Assembly (NCBI GenBank): GCA_003254905.1
Contig: QANU01102265.1
Coordinates: 16,125 to 80,124, forward strand
DNA from: Nissolia schottii
Taxonomy: Eukaryota > Streptophyta > Magnoliopsida > Fabales > Fabaceae
Direction: 5' to 3'
Length of the DNA stretch: 64,000 bases
Position 1 is the stretch's first letter. Every line of letters starts with the position of its first letter. A model generated the notes under the pieces. The model worked only from the letters and a program-made list of their open reading frames with translations, did not search any database and was not told the origin of the DNA. Positions 35,139 to 48,330 of the stretch are shown one piece after another. The translations under genes were made by a program, and so were the position numbers.

Positions 35139-38064
35139 CTATTCACCCATCACTACCCCAAATTATTTTAATTCATTTTTCTCTACTCAAGAGCCGAAGC
35201 TTCAGCAGCTTTTGTTTCCATAATTCATCTTCTTCTACCTCATATTTTCTTTCCAAAGAACCAAAGAACCAATCCACCGAAGCATCCACCATTGTCTTCA
35301 AGCAAAGCTTAAGCTTTCTTGCCTTTTCCCCTAAGCCAAACTAAGCACCACCAAAGCCACCACACTCTCATCTTTGCCTTCTCATTCTTCCTCCATAAAT
35401 CACCAAGAAAACTCATCATTTTTCCTCAAGAAAACCACATAAAACACTAGCATCCATCTTCAAGCTTTCTCTTAGAGAAAGGTGGTCACTAGCTTGGATT
35501 TTCAAGCACTCTTGGGGAACTTTCTCCTCAACACTCTCTTCACCATCAACCTTCTTTAGAAGGTGGGTAACGATGCCTAAATCACCACCTTGGTGATCTA
35601 AGTGTGTTTATGTGTGAATATATGAGAATATGTACATTTATGTGGTATAGGTTGAAATAGAGTGTGCATGTGATATATTGCGTTTAGATAATGAAAATAT
35701 GTTTATCTGAGTGTTAGAAAAATGTATTTGTTATTGTTTGAGAATGGAATGGATTGGTGCATGGGATGGTAACAAATGAGCTACTGATACCTATTACAGG
35801 TTTGTGGTCATTTGAATGACCAAGCTAAGGTCATTCAAATGAACCACGAAATTTTAAGAATAGAGAGCAAAATAACATAAGTCATTCAAATGATCACCCT
35901 GGGTCATTCGAATGAATCCTAGCATTTTCAAACACTGAGGGCCATAGAGTTGAGTCATTTGAACGAGTCCCTATATTTGTAAACTGAGAGTACAAGGCCT
36001 AAGTCATCCGAAAGACCAAGCCTAGGTCATTCCAATGACCCATTCTTATACAACAACCTGGGAGCCAAAATGCAGTGGCATTCGAATGACTCCTATAAGG
36101 TCATTCAAATGACTCAGGGTTATAGCTCCCAATCTTAAATTTCCCCCTATTTGTGGAGATATGTGGTATGTATTACGGACTTTAATTATATTATTATGCA
36201 TCATGAGGACATGGTTGTCACTAGGATTATAGGACAACCGTAGATCACTAGAAATCTATCACCTAACTATGTAAAGATCATAAATGAACCTTAGGGAAAA
36301 CGTAATATCTTCAAAAGGTTCCAGCCACAGAGGGCTCAGTGTACCTTGAAGAAAGTATATAGTTATATATTAGGGAATCCCCCTTCTCTTGACATGTCAA
36401 GCATGACAATTCCCTTGCTAGTCTAGCAAGAAGAACTGGATTTATGACCAAGAAACGTAGGCATAGACTTGAATACAGGCTTTGGCCTGACCCAAGTTCA
36501 CGTCATGACATTGAGAAGAGAATTATGCCCAAGTGTGGCCTTAAGCAAGTCAAGAAGAATTTCAGAAGTAACGAGCCCACTCTTGGTGCCATCAAAAGGG
36601 TGAACCCCACACCATTCGCGAAGTAGGATAGTTAATTCCTTATCGTCGCTTGATGTAATGTGTTATCAAACAATCGTGGTTAGCTACCACTCGGGTAATA
36701 GCGTTGCCTGGTCGTCGGTGATACGGGAGCAAAGTGGGTTGTAGCTTCAAGAAGACGACGGTCCCATGGACTACAAAGGAGAACAGTGGGCATAGAGTAA
36801 CGAGAAGGATGCAGCCTTATGGCGCGTAAGAGGAAACCCTGACCCCTCATGCATGATGTTTATGTGATGTAAGTATATGAGTATGCACAAGACTGCCTAA
36901 TAATATATATGTATATAAGGATAATAAGGTATGTGAATACGTGATCTGATGTCACGGTACTCGAGCGAATAGGATTAGCAAGCATGACAAATTCCTCTTG
37001 ATAGTTAATGCAAAGATTAGGAAACCCATTCACTAGTAACTTAGATAAAGCAACTCAGGACTAGCATGGACTAAAATCAATAGGGACTTTAGTATATCTG
37101 AACACCTAAAGATCTCCTGAGTGGCCTGGATCATAATTGAGTAAGTAAATAATAGTTATGGCCTAAGATTCCCCGTTGAGAACGTGATGTTCTCATTCGC
37201 CGCTCACTTATGATTCCAGGGAGATAGGATGAGTACGCCGGGGAGCTACAGAACCCAGATTCTGCATACGCTTACATGGACTGACCTCAACACCAAGAGC
37301 GTCATGATGATTGTTTCGTTCGTGACTACTAGCAACCCTAGTACTCTTCCACTCGCACCTGTCCCTATGCCAGAGTCGTGGCCCACCAAGAACCTTCCAC
37401 GGCAGAGATACTCCAAGGCATACCGATAGGGGGCTTGTTGCTCGCCCCATCGCCACGAGGCCCTTGTCGGTATATCAGAACCCTTGTATCTGCCGAATTG
37501 CTAGGAGGGGAGCTGCCCATACGACAAGACGAGGGTTGGCCACAGCGACGCAAGATAGAGAAGGGAACGTAGTACAGGAGACTTGAAGCGAATCGAGCGT
37601 CAGAGCACACAAGCGAAACATGAAGGCCATATTATACATATATCTATGCATCCTGACGCTTAGGAGTTTTATGTTTTGTTTTAGTTTGATAGATTAGTAA
37701 TAACATAGAATGTTGTAAGTGTAATATATATCTAGATATCTATATAAGTATAAACATGTGCAGTGGTGTATGGACCTGTATGTATAATTATATATTATGC
37801 TTCCCATGAATCGGCAGTGTATTTAATTAGTATGTTGTCAAATGCCTAAGTCTGGTAGACTTTATCGCTTGTAGTATATGTCTTATTCATTCCTGGCTCC
37901 TATTTACTGTTTTAGTAAAGAAAATTTTCAAATCGGTCCGTATTTTTGGGTAAAGAATTATTTTCAATGATAATTAAGGACTATAAGTAATCCCACCAAG
38001 CAGATAACAACCTAGTAAGCATAGTTTACAACTTAAGCGTAAACCCGCTACCTAGGGTGTTTCA
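35139..38064 (+). mobile_element. Downstream part of a Tekay-type 3' LTR
   Basis: It begins in the leader region, then shows the donor-like box (35574-35584), an ATTCGAAT/ATTCAAAT array (35810-36120), the conserved box and hairpin (36195-36239), the acceptor-like box (ending 37219) and the end CTAGGGTGTTTCA at 38064. It is probably the rest of the LTR begun at 26149, since orientation and order fit. Confidence 0.65.
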
Positions 38065-40315
38065 ACAGCCCTTCGGGGCAACGAATCTAGGAAGAATCAC
38101 TTCCACTGTTGTCGCTTTGATCGCAGCTCCTTTATGTCTGAGCCTTTCTATGCTTGGTGGCTCAACTTCTATTCCCAACACACATTTTCTTTGAGCGAAT
38201 GTCTAAAATGCAACACTCTTTTGTGCAGACACAAATGGCTGGCTCAAAGTCAAAAGGTAGGCATATTCATGAGATTCAAGCTTTTAAAAAATTCTTTAAG
38301 GTCAAGTATAATCCTAGAGACTTAGAGGTGACTCTCATAAACGCAGAGGAAACTTGTAGGAAAAAATTTGAGGCCCATCAGGGTCACTACTTAATGCCTT
38401 TCGAAAAGGCTAAGGCCAAAAAACTATTTACGAACTTCCATTCCTACATGCGACCCTTCAAGTTTCCTCCTTTCCCAAACGTGTCTTTTGGGTTGCTGAT
38501 CCTTTTCCAGATCCTCCTTAAGGGGCTCTAGGATTTCCCTTTGACTTTCAAAAATTTAAACATGGGTGAAAAGTGGTGACTTTCTCTGGCCATTATTGCG
38601 ACCTTTCATTTAGATATGTCGACCCTTCTTACTACCCCACCAGAGTAGCGCGTGACGTACCTTATTGTAATTGCTTTTTCATCTTTATACTCTTCTTTAT
38701 TTTGTTCTTTACTAAAGTCTTTGATTCAGTGAGTGAAGGGTTCGTTCAGCCTCCTAAGGCCAGTCCACCAAGCGTCGTGAAGATGTATGGCCAAGCGACA
38801 AGGAAAAGGAAGAGGAAGGTACTCAATTGAAGAAGAGGAATCGTGTTGGCATTGTAGCGACCTTGAAGTCGATAAATGCCAAGAGTTCTCCTACAGCCAC
38901 TCCTCCGAAAAAGCTTTCACCTCCCAAGGTATATTTTGGTCGCTTAGGCATTGCTTTTTCTGATACCTTTGATTTTGATGTTGTCGCCCACTGCTCCTGC
39001 CAAGTCGGCCTCATTGGCAATTAGTACGTCGAAAGTATGTAAATTTTGATTCATTCCTTCAACTTCCTTTATTCTTTTGGCTGATGTCTTTGTATTCTCT
39101 TCTTTAAGCAATATACTCTAAGGCTTCCTGAAGACTCTAAGTCTTCAAAGTTACATCACGTCCTTCCTGTTGTGGGCACAATCGAAGTACATTGGACAAT
39201 GCGGAAGACTCGAGCGACGATGTGCCTCTTTCCAAGAGGTTCAAATTGGATCGAGCTGCTCATGCTACTTCTCTTGTGTCACCTTCGGCAACAGCGTGAC
39301 TGCCTTCTCTTATTACATCGCTATCGACCATGGCCCAGCTATCGACTCCCCCAACTTCTCCAATAGCTTCGTCATCACCTCATATTCTGTCGTCATCACT
39401 GCCACGACCAACTTCACATCTGTCGTCATCATCCCCTGTTGTTGCTCCTGACTTTACCAGTCCAAATACCACCAGCCAAGAAGACAATCTCAATGATCTT
39501 TTCAATTTCAACTTACTCGAGGAATACGAACAACTTAAGGCTAGGGATGGTGGCCCTGCTAAAGCAACTTCTGGCGACCTTCAGGTCGAGGATATTGGCA
39601 TCTCTTTGCCAATTTTTTAAGATCCCCAACCTCATTTTCCAGAAGATCCATCCTCTGTCCCTATCGCCGATCTCCAAGCCCTGAAGTGGGTTCTTGATCA
39701 CCCCATTGAGGACCTCGTGACAGAAGGCCCTTACAGAGCTAACTTTAGGAGCTTATTTGTTGCCCCAACACACCTCTCGTAGTTGGGATGGAGCAATTTA
39801 CTAAATCTCTTACTTCTGTTTTAAATTATATCTCAAACATGGGTGCTGCTTTCCAGCCACGGGCCACTCAAGAACGGGAAGCAGAAAAAGCAAAGAAGAT
39901 TGTCTCCAAATCCGCGAAACGTCTGGAACTCATTTCTAAGGCCAAGAACAAGGCTACTGCTGCGACCGAGCTTATCAAGAGAGGCATGGCTCTTGAAGAA
40001 GAGGATCGATCTTCCATGGCGATGACCATTTCTCATGTGGAGCGCGAATTAGCCGCTGCCATGGCTAAAGATGGTCGTCTTGCTCACAAACTCTCTCTTC
40101 TTCGAAAGCCTTATAATAAAAGCATGGCTAAGCTCAACCAGATAAAGAAGGCCGTAGTCACGGAGATGGAGATAAAGAAAGGTACTGAGTAAAAAATTAA
40201 AGATTTCAAAGAATCGGCTCAGATCTTAGCCTCCACTGTCGTTGATTTTGAAGTGGAGAATGAGGGGTTAATAAGGAACGTTGGGGAACTATTGCATAGT
40301 GTACCTCATGTATAA
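38065..40315 (+). pseudogene. Degenerate non-LTR coding remnant, possibly plant-mobile-domain-like
   Basis: Several plus-strand frames are interrupted by stops and frame changes, with possible introns near 38540-38760 and 39030-39120. Parts: PFYAWWLNFYSQH (38136-38180), then a basic segment with EIQAFKKFFKVKYNPRDLEV (near 38270), a serine/proline-rich stretch (39330-39480), LQALKWVLDHPIEDLVTEGPYRANF (39675-39750) and a lysine/alanine-rich coiled coil (39790-40190). This build is reminiscent of plant-mobile-domain or other transposon-derived plant proteins, but I do not recognise it with confidence. It is the only sizeable non-LTR coding island in the window. Its left edge is the LTR end at 38064. 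Confidence 0.4.
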
Positions 40316-40690
40316 ATGATATAAATAAAATGACATTTATTTTCCATTTACATTATACTTTTCGCTTTGCTCTATTTAAATTTCATATACATTCCCCAAA
40401 TATTTTTCGCAACTGAAATGGCTTTTCTTGTTTGGTGATCTTGCACCATAACTTGGTACTTTCTTCCAACAAATAATGCGGTTGCCATAAACGATCAACT
40501 TTACGATTATTGGACTTGATAAAAATTTACATTTCAAGCAACACCTCTAATTTAATTGATTGACGGGCTCATTTAAATTGTCGTGCTTGCTATAATAGTC
40601 GGAATATGGCTTTATCACAACTAGAGTTCCAAAAATATAATTCAACTTGATTGTTCCAAGAAACTGGTAACCTTTCCCCTTACAGTCATC
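40316..40690. other. AT-rich non-coding stretch
   Basis: No ORF, repeat or LTR feature recognised. It lies between the decayed coding remnant and the truncated start of the second Tekay-type element; the right boundary is approximate. Confidence 0.5.
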
Positions 40691-41071
40691 AGCCCAGCAG
40701 CCCCAGAGAAGGAGTTGCCGACTCTCTACTGTTGTCAGCTAGGAAAACAAGGGTATGTTTTATTAGCATCCTCAGAAGTAGGAGTCGCAAGGCTGGAAGT
40801 CTAGGATATTCCAGTAGTTCACGATTATCCGAATGTTTTCCCCGATTCCATTCCAGAGTTCCCTCCCCAATGAGAGGTGGAATTTTCCATTAACCTGGTG
40901 CCAGGCACTGGACCTATTTCCATTGCGTCGTATCGCATGTCCCCGTAGAATTGCAGGAGTTGAAAAAGTAGTTGGAGGAATTAATGGGAAAAAATTCATC
41001 CGACCAAGTGAGTTACCGTGGGGAGCATCAGTGTTATTTGTAAAGAAAAAGGACGGCACCATGAGGATGTG
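40690..41071 (+). pseudogene. Protease-RT linker and RT start of second Tekay-type element
   Basis: Fragments such as YPNVFPDSIPEFP and PSELPWGASVLFVKKKDGTMRMC are typical of the start of Ty3/gypsy reverse transcriptase. The region is interrupted at 41071 by a solo LTR with the duplication ATGTG; the rest of pol lies at 49588-52260. The gag and most of the protease are absent on the left. Broken, with several breaks. Confidence 0.8.
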
Positions 41072-44000
41072 TGTAACATCCCACCTTTTCCTTAGTAAGA
41101 ATTCCACAGGAGAAATACCTATAGAAGCCTTTGTATGAGTTAACCGGGTAGAAACCTAAACCCTTAAAGACAGACGTGTCTGTAGGAGATTTTCGGTTTA
41201 GTTTTTGGGAATTCTGATGTCACTCAGATAATCCCATATGGCCCTTAGGATTGGATGGTAAGTCCAAACTGTCAGAAAAACGGAGTTCCGCTCAATTTTA
41301 GACGATTCTGCAAACACTAGAACAACCCCGTTTTGTCCCGTTTAGCCTGTAAAATTGAGCAGAGAGCCCCGAGTCTCTGGAAACCCAACCGGTACCAAGG
41401 AAAAGTTTCAAACACCTTAGAATAGTCCCACGACCCCATGGGGAAGGTCGGAAAGTAACGAAACCGCGAGCAGAACAACGGTCTGCGGTCACCGGGGCTC
41501 GATGACGTGTTAAAGGTATCTGTGAAAAAAAATCTTCCGGATAAAAATTCACAAATTCCTTAAACCAATAATATTCCCATGTAGGGGGAAATAGAGGATC
41601 GCGACGATATAAGCGGAATATTTTTTGGACGACCGTACGCGACGCACCGGCACTGCAAGCGATTAAAAATGAGCGAAACGGAACCGGGAGAAAGTCAAGA
41701 ATGGGCAGCCCACGTGATTCAAATCAGATTTCTAGGAAAATAATTAAATATTCAATTACTATTCATTGATGTGACACTTGTATTATCTTTTGAATTAATT
41801 AATTCTTAAAGAAAATAAAAAGGGTAAAATGGTAATTTATTCCAAGGGGCAAAAAGGTAATTTTTAAGGGCAGATCCTTGGCTATAAATAGCCCTTCCTT
41901 TTCAGAAAATTTGAAGAGAAATTCTCTCTGGAGCTAGCCGAAACTCTGCCTGTGTGCGCCGCGGTTACCCTGCAGAAACTCTGCCGGAAGCTTGGATCGC
42001 GCTTAAGGCTTGGAGGACTGCTCTCCCCCATCCTTCTCATCACCGAATCAGCCTTCAAGAAGTGGGTAACTCTAGTTTACTCACCTCCTTGGTGGTTGTT
42101 GTAACACCCACTTTTTCCTTAAGAGGAATTTCGCGTAATTAATATTTACAAGCCAATTATTGAGACTAGAAAACTACATTATATTAGTTAACACGTACCA
42201 AAACACTCAAATATAATAAAGACAACACTATGCTTAAAAACATTAACATAACTAATGTCAATATGTTTCTAAACATAGTTTGTAAAATAAATACTAAATT
42301 TTAGTAATGGATAAATCATGATCACGAAATAACTAATGAAGCTAATTATTAAAGTTACAAAAACATAGTTTATGCGTACCTCACATTTTAACCCTTATAT
42401 TATAACAAGTGAATTATTATTAGGGATCTAATTAATGTTTTAGGAAGTAAAATGTATTACTGAATAATCTATTATATTGATAAGGTAGTAAACCAATGTG
42501 GTTTTGGTTTAAGTCATTCAAACAATATGTTATTTTCAATAATGTATATAATATTATTATCATACCAAAGTAATAAAAATAGTAAAATCTCACTATAAAC
42601 AAGTAAATAAAATAATAAACTAATAGGAATACCATATTTACTAAAATTCCAGTTTAGAATTATAATCTATAGCAGCTATTTCTTGTTATTCTCATAACAA
42701 ATGCTTCATCATAAAGTTCTTATAACAATAATTGTGATGCTTGGTGCACCGTGAAATACAAATATAAAACAATTACAAAATTCATTCATTAAGAGATAAA
42801 AATCTAACGATCAATAATTGATGCATATATATAGTATAATACTTTATTATATATTGATATGATATGCATAACAATAGGCAGTTGTACAAATAGTCTTAAA
42901 TATATATCATGTAGAAATATATAAATGTTGCTTGAAGACAATAGCATTAATAGTCACTCGAAAAATTATATTATAAAATTCATCTTCTAAAAATACCAGT
43001 CAAAATAATGGTCTTGTGATCTTACGGGTTTTCATGAGAACCGAACCGAATTTCGGTCACCGCCGAAATTTAATACGTATCGAAGACACTCGTAAAATAG
43101 ACTGTTGTGAACAGAAAATTACGAGTACCTTAGATTAAAATTAAATTCTTAGATTAAAATTAAATTCCTCATCAGAATTGTTTGAAGAATGTGATTTTAT
43201 TTTAAAATGATTTTTGTATTAAATTTAGGGCGTTACCAAAAATTTAAGTGCGTACCGGTTGTACCCGTAAAAATACACTTTTTACCGCAGAAAATTTGGA
43301 ATATCCTATATAACTCCAAATTCTTATTTTTAGTGTTTGATTTATGATAAATTATGTTTAGATAATTTTTAGATCGATCGTTAATTTTTTCGCACGCGCG
43401 AACACGTGCGTAACCGGACAGTTAACGATCAAACACAAGCGAACACATAGTCCGGGAGCAAAAAACTCTACCCCCCAAACCGTGCTGCACCCTCTTCAGA
43501 TTTGGGAGCAAAATTCTTCCCCAAATACTACCAAGAAACACACTTAAACAACATGCATTGGCTTGTTCAAAAGTAGCATGATTACATCTATTTTCTTTAA
43601 CACATTTTAATAAATATTTGCCCCAAAAATCCCCCCTTAGGCTGTGCATTCTGCAGCTGCAGCCATGCCACCCCCACCATCATGAGATTTCTTACTCATT
43701 TTGCCAAACAAGAGACATGCATTGGCCTAGCCAAAAGTAGCCATCATTACTCCTAAATTCATTTATTAATTTTCACCATTTTCCCCCAAAATTTCCCTTC
43801 CAAACCGAGACAGCAGCAGCCCCCCCCACTCTCATTGTTCACTTTTCTTCCATTTCTCCATTTTCTCCCTAAGAAACACAAGAGCAAAGCCATGCAAAGA
43901 ACCACCATTTATTTTCGAAGAAAATCAAGCATTCTCACCATCTTTCCTACCCCAAAAACTGAACCTACAACCTGCATTCGCTCATTCATTTTTCACTCTT

Positions 44001-44699
44001 CTAACACTCCAAAAACCTCTCCATGAAAGCTAAGAGAAAAAGCCACCAAAGAACCACCATTTCCCTTAGCAAAAATCAAACATTCTTCATCATTTTTCCA
44101 AGCCCAAAACCGAACCCAAACCGTCTCATTCTAATCATCTTCTCCTCATTTTCTTACACCAAAAATCTAGAGAAGAACACCATCTTGTCATCTCTAGAAC
44201 ACTAAGACACACCATTTGCAAGCAAGGAAGACATAGCCTTCATTTTTCAAGCAAGGAAGCACCAAGCTTGGAATTCTCAAGGACTCTTGAGAAGCCCTCA
44301 CTCAACACTCATCACACTACACACCTTCATCTTCAAAAGTGGGTAAATCTAGTCTAAACTACCTCTTGGTGGTTCTATACTTAAATGTGTGATTATATGA
44401 AAATATGAATATTATGCTTGATGATGTGCATGCATGTGTATGATTGTTGTTTGAAAGTAAATATATATTATTTGTTAAAAATCTGTGGATAAAGTTATGA
44501 TTTAATCATCTTCTTGGAGATCTATGAATGCTTGCATGTTGCATGCAAGAGTATATGTGACTTGATGAGCATATGTTGTGATAATTGGTAGATGATGCAT
44601 GCATGTGCTATTTTGTGATTTGAGGATGATAATATATGATTTATAAATTCTAGAGTATGTGGAAAAATGTTTTTAGTGTTGCACATGGAAGAGTTTTGA

Positions 44700-45600
44700 G
44701 GAAAGGTGACATAGAGCAAAAATGGGGTTTTGGGCATAAAAGGGCAAAATTGTCATTTCTGTAATTTCGGCCATTTAGAATAAAAATCTGGGTTTATTAT
44801 CATGAAAAATGGGTTCAGAGCTATCAAAAACCTTGGGGTCAATACTTGAGTCCATTGGATTGTGGTTAACTAAAATTTTGAAAGAAATCGATTTTATGGG
44901 CAAAAATGGCATTTTGATCAAAAAGGGAAAATCTGTAATTTCAGGTACAAGGGTTGAAAATCTGGATTTATTATCATGAAAAATGGGTTTAGAGCTATCA
45001 AAAACCTTGGGTTCAAGTCTTGAGTCCATTGGGTTATGGAGAAATAAAATTCCAAAGGAAAATCGGTCTTCCAGGCAAAAATGACATTTTGGGCTTATGG
45101 GGGCAGAACTGTAATTTTGGGTAAATAAATTAAAAATCTGGGTTTATTTTCATAAAAAGTGGGTTCAGAGCTATGGAAAAACTTAGGGTCAAGTCTTGAG
45201 TCCATTGGGTTATGGAGAGATAAAATTCCAAAGGAAAATCGGTTTTTCGAACAAAAATGACATTTTGGGCTCATGGGTCAGAACTATAATTTCGGGTAAA
45301 GAAATTAAAAATCTGGGTTTATTTTCATAAAAAGTGGGTTCATAACTATGGAAAACTTTAGGGTCAAGCTTTGAGTCCATCGGTTAATGGTTGATTAAAA
45401 ATTCTAACGAAAAATGAGTTGTTCGGGTAAAAGATGGTACTTTGGGAAAAATGAGTGAATCTGCAATTGCTGAACCCAGGGCATAAACTCTGGACTCATA
45501 TGTGTGAAAATTGATCTTAGAGCTATCAAAAACCCTAAGATGAGGTCTAGGACTCATCCGGTATTCGATAGTCAAAATTCCAAAGGAAAAAGAGGTTATG
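44700..45600. repeat. Tandem repeat, about 175-bp unit, about five copies
   Basis: The marker GAGTCC recurs at about 44848, 45022, 45198 and 45373, and as GGACTC near 45549, with flanks including AAAAATCTGGGTTTATT and GGGTTCAGAGCTAT. Copies have diverged from one another. The same unit occurs at 8095-8470. Confidence 0.85.
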
Positions 45601-46184
45601 AGTGTCCCGATAGTTGTCGTCGTACCTTAATGCATGTATGAGATAAATGGTCATGTATTATGTGTCATGATAATGTGTATTATGTCCATATGAATGTTAT
45701 TATGTATCAAGAGGATACAGTCGTCGTCAGGATTCTTAGGACGGCCTTAGAAAATTAGATGTTATCACCTAAACCTAACAAAGACCATAATTGAACCCTA
45801 GAAAAAATGGAGTATCTTAAGAAGGCTCCGGCCACGAGGGCTCGGAGAACCTTGAAGATAAGAACATAGTTGTATAATAGGGCATCCCCTCTCTTGGCAC
45901 GTCCAAAGGACAAGCCCCTCACCAGTCCCGACAGGAGGATTGGTTCATGACAAATACAAGCCTACGCCTGCGCGTATGACTACCATCATAGATGAAGAAA
46001 AGACAAAGATGTGTCAAGAAAGTCATAATTCATGAATAAAGAAAAATGAAAGAAAGAAAGGAAAGAGAAAGATAGAAAGTAAGATGTCCCCAAAGGTGAG
46101 GACAAAGATAAAAAGTTATGATATGAAATACATTTGCGCTAAATGTGTGTGGTATGAGCTCTACCATTAAGGATAAAGAATACG

Positions 46185-46480
46185 GTCCTAGGGTGTACTA
46201 TACATCGCATGTGGATGACGGCCCTAGGATTTACACTACATCGCGTGTGGACGATGGTCCTAGGGTGTACCATACATCGTGTGTGGGCGACGGTCCTAGA
46301 ATTTACAACGCACCATGAGTGGACGACAGTCCTAGGATGGATATCACATTGCGTGTGGACGAAAGTCCTAGGGTGGATATTACATCACGTGTGGACGGTG
46401 GTCCTAGGGTGTACAAAGAGACAAGATAAGTAAGTAAAGCAAGAAGGTACAATACACCGTGTGTGGACTACGGACCTAAG
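46185..46480. repeat. Tandem repeat, about 36-bp unit, seven or eight copies
   Basis: Units share TCCTAGGGTGTAC or TCCTAGGATTTAC and a CATCGCGTGTGGACGA segment. CCTAGG is a palindrome. Located between the conserved box and the acceptor-like box of its LTR, where other LTRs carry hairpin arrays. Confidence 0.8.
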
Positions 46481-48330
46481 GTGTACAAGGAAGTAAGACA
46501 AGTAAACAGTATAAGAAAACTCGAGAATTTCCCCATGCATAAAATATGTGTTGAATGTGAGATATGTATGTGCGGCAAAACGTCGTTGACGATCGCCCTA
46601 TAAAGTAGACGCTTAGAGTATTCTGAGTCTTATGACAACTAAGTAATAGTAAGCCGATAGTGCACACTTAATGACTAGGATGAAGATTAGTATATCCCCT
46701 GTCACCTAGTAATTAGGGCTGCTTAGGATTAGCAATAATAAAATAAAGCAGGGAATTTAGTATGCATGACACTTAGAGAACTCCTGAGTGGCCTGGATCA
46801 CAAGTGAGTAAATACAGAATAGATATTGGCCTAGACTTCCCACTGAGAACGTGACGTTCTCACCCCCCCACTCACTTATGATTCCAGGCGAGTACGACAA
46901 GTACGCCAGAGCGGAGGAGGCAGCAGAGGACAACTGAAGAGCCTTGGAGACAAGAGACTTCGGGGAGGCAGCAGGACTGCATTTCCGAACTACACGTCAC
47001 GACGTGTAGGCATTTTGTATTAGCTAAATGGATTCGTTTTGCCATTAGCTTTTGATTGCAGTACTTGTAATATTTAATTATAAGCATATGTGCAAGTATT
47101 TCTGGACCAGTATGTATGAGTTATATTTATATGAATATGTTGTGAGTAATTATTTGGTTATATTTATATGAATATGTTGTGAGTAATTATTTGGTATTCT
47201 ATCAAATGCCTAAGTCTTGTAGACTCTATCGCTTGTTTATATATGTACATATTGTCTTCATTCACACTCACGGCTCATACTTTATGTTTTAATTAAGAAA
47301 GGAAAAAGTTTTAAATCGGTCCATATTTTGAGTAAAGAGATATTTTCTAAAGTGAATATAGGACTATAAGTATTCCAACCAAGCAGATAACAACCTGGTT
47401 AAGCACGGTTTACGACTTAAGCGTAAGCTAGCTAGCTAGGGTGTTTCAGTTGTTATGTGTTTATGTGTTTGTTTGCTTATGGTTATGGATGATTATGTAT
47501 GCTAGAACTCATGCTAGGATGTTAGGAAGATGATTCTGAAGGGTCTTGTGACCTGGACTAGCTAGGGTTTTAATGGTTGGAATATGTGTGAGAACCTCAA
47601 GAAGTGTCCATGAGAAAAGAGGAAGAGAAAAGAAAGAAAAGAATGCAATCTGTTTTAGCTTCGCCCAGGTACCGCTAAGCGGCCCCAGGCGCCGCTGAGC
47701 GGAGTGTATCAGAAAACAATGTTTTTAACACGTGAACTCTAAGGCGCTGAGCGGCTAGAGGATCTGCTGAGCGGCCTGAAGGTCATTGAGGATGAGTATA
47801 AGGATGGAAGATATTTTTGAAAACTGAGCCCCAGCCCGCTGAGAGAAAGGAGTTACCGCTGAACGATGCAGCTCTTACCACTGAGCGATGCGACTCTGAT
47901 CGCTGAGCGGATTAAGCCTAGACCGCTGAGCGAACAAGAGGTTCCGCTAAGCGGCCTGAGACTTGAATGTCTCATGGAAGCTGCCTTGAGGCACATAATC
48001 CAACAAGTTATGATTTAAATGATGTGTATGATTGAAGTATGTGAACTATGTGATGTAATATGTTAGAAGTTCATGCATTGTGATTATTTGAAGTAAAATG
48101 TTAGCATGCCATGCATCATGTTAAGGTACTTTTATAGGACTAGAAGTTAATCAAGTAATGAGTAAAGAGTATAATGGAAATGAACCTTAGGGAACAAGTC
48201 ATGCCATGATATGTGCAAAGAAATGAAAGAAAAGAAGAAATGTTATGAGAAAGATAAGATGGTGATATGATGAAATGCTATGAGAAAGAAAGAAAAGAGG
48301 AAATGATATGAGAAAGAAAAGATGATGTTT

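Larger units (their letters stand above)
42100..47448 (+). mobile_element. Nested solo LTR, 5.3 kb, with 175-bp tandem repeats
   Basis: TGTAACACCCAC to TAGGGTGTTTCA, flanked by the perfect duplication GTTGT (42095-42099 and 47449-47453). A long AT-rich U3 (42100-43300) is followed by a CA-rich leader, the donor-like box (about 44338), 175-bp repeats (44700-45600), a 36-bp tandem repeat (46185-46480) and the acceptor-like box with hairpin (46845-46887). Related to the solo LTR at 6030-10120. Confidence 0.9.

Noticed and set aside
45661-45720. ATGTAT/CATATG alternations as a replication or attachment site
   Set aside because: They are ordinary AT-rich LTR sequence next to the conserved box, with no supporting structure.
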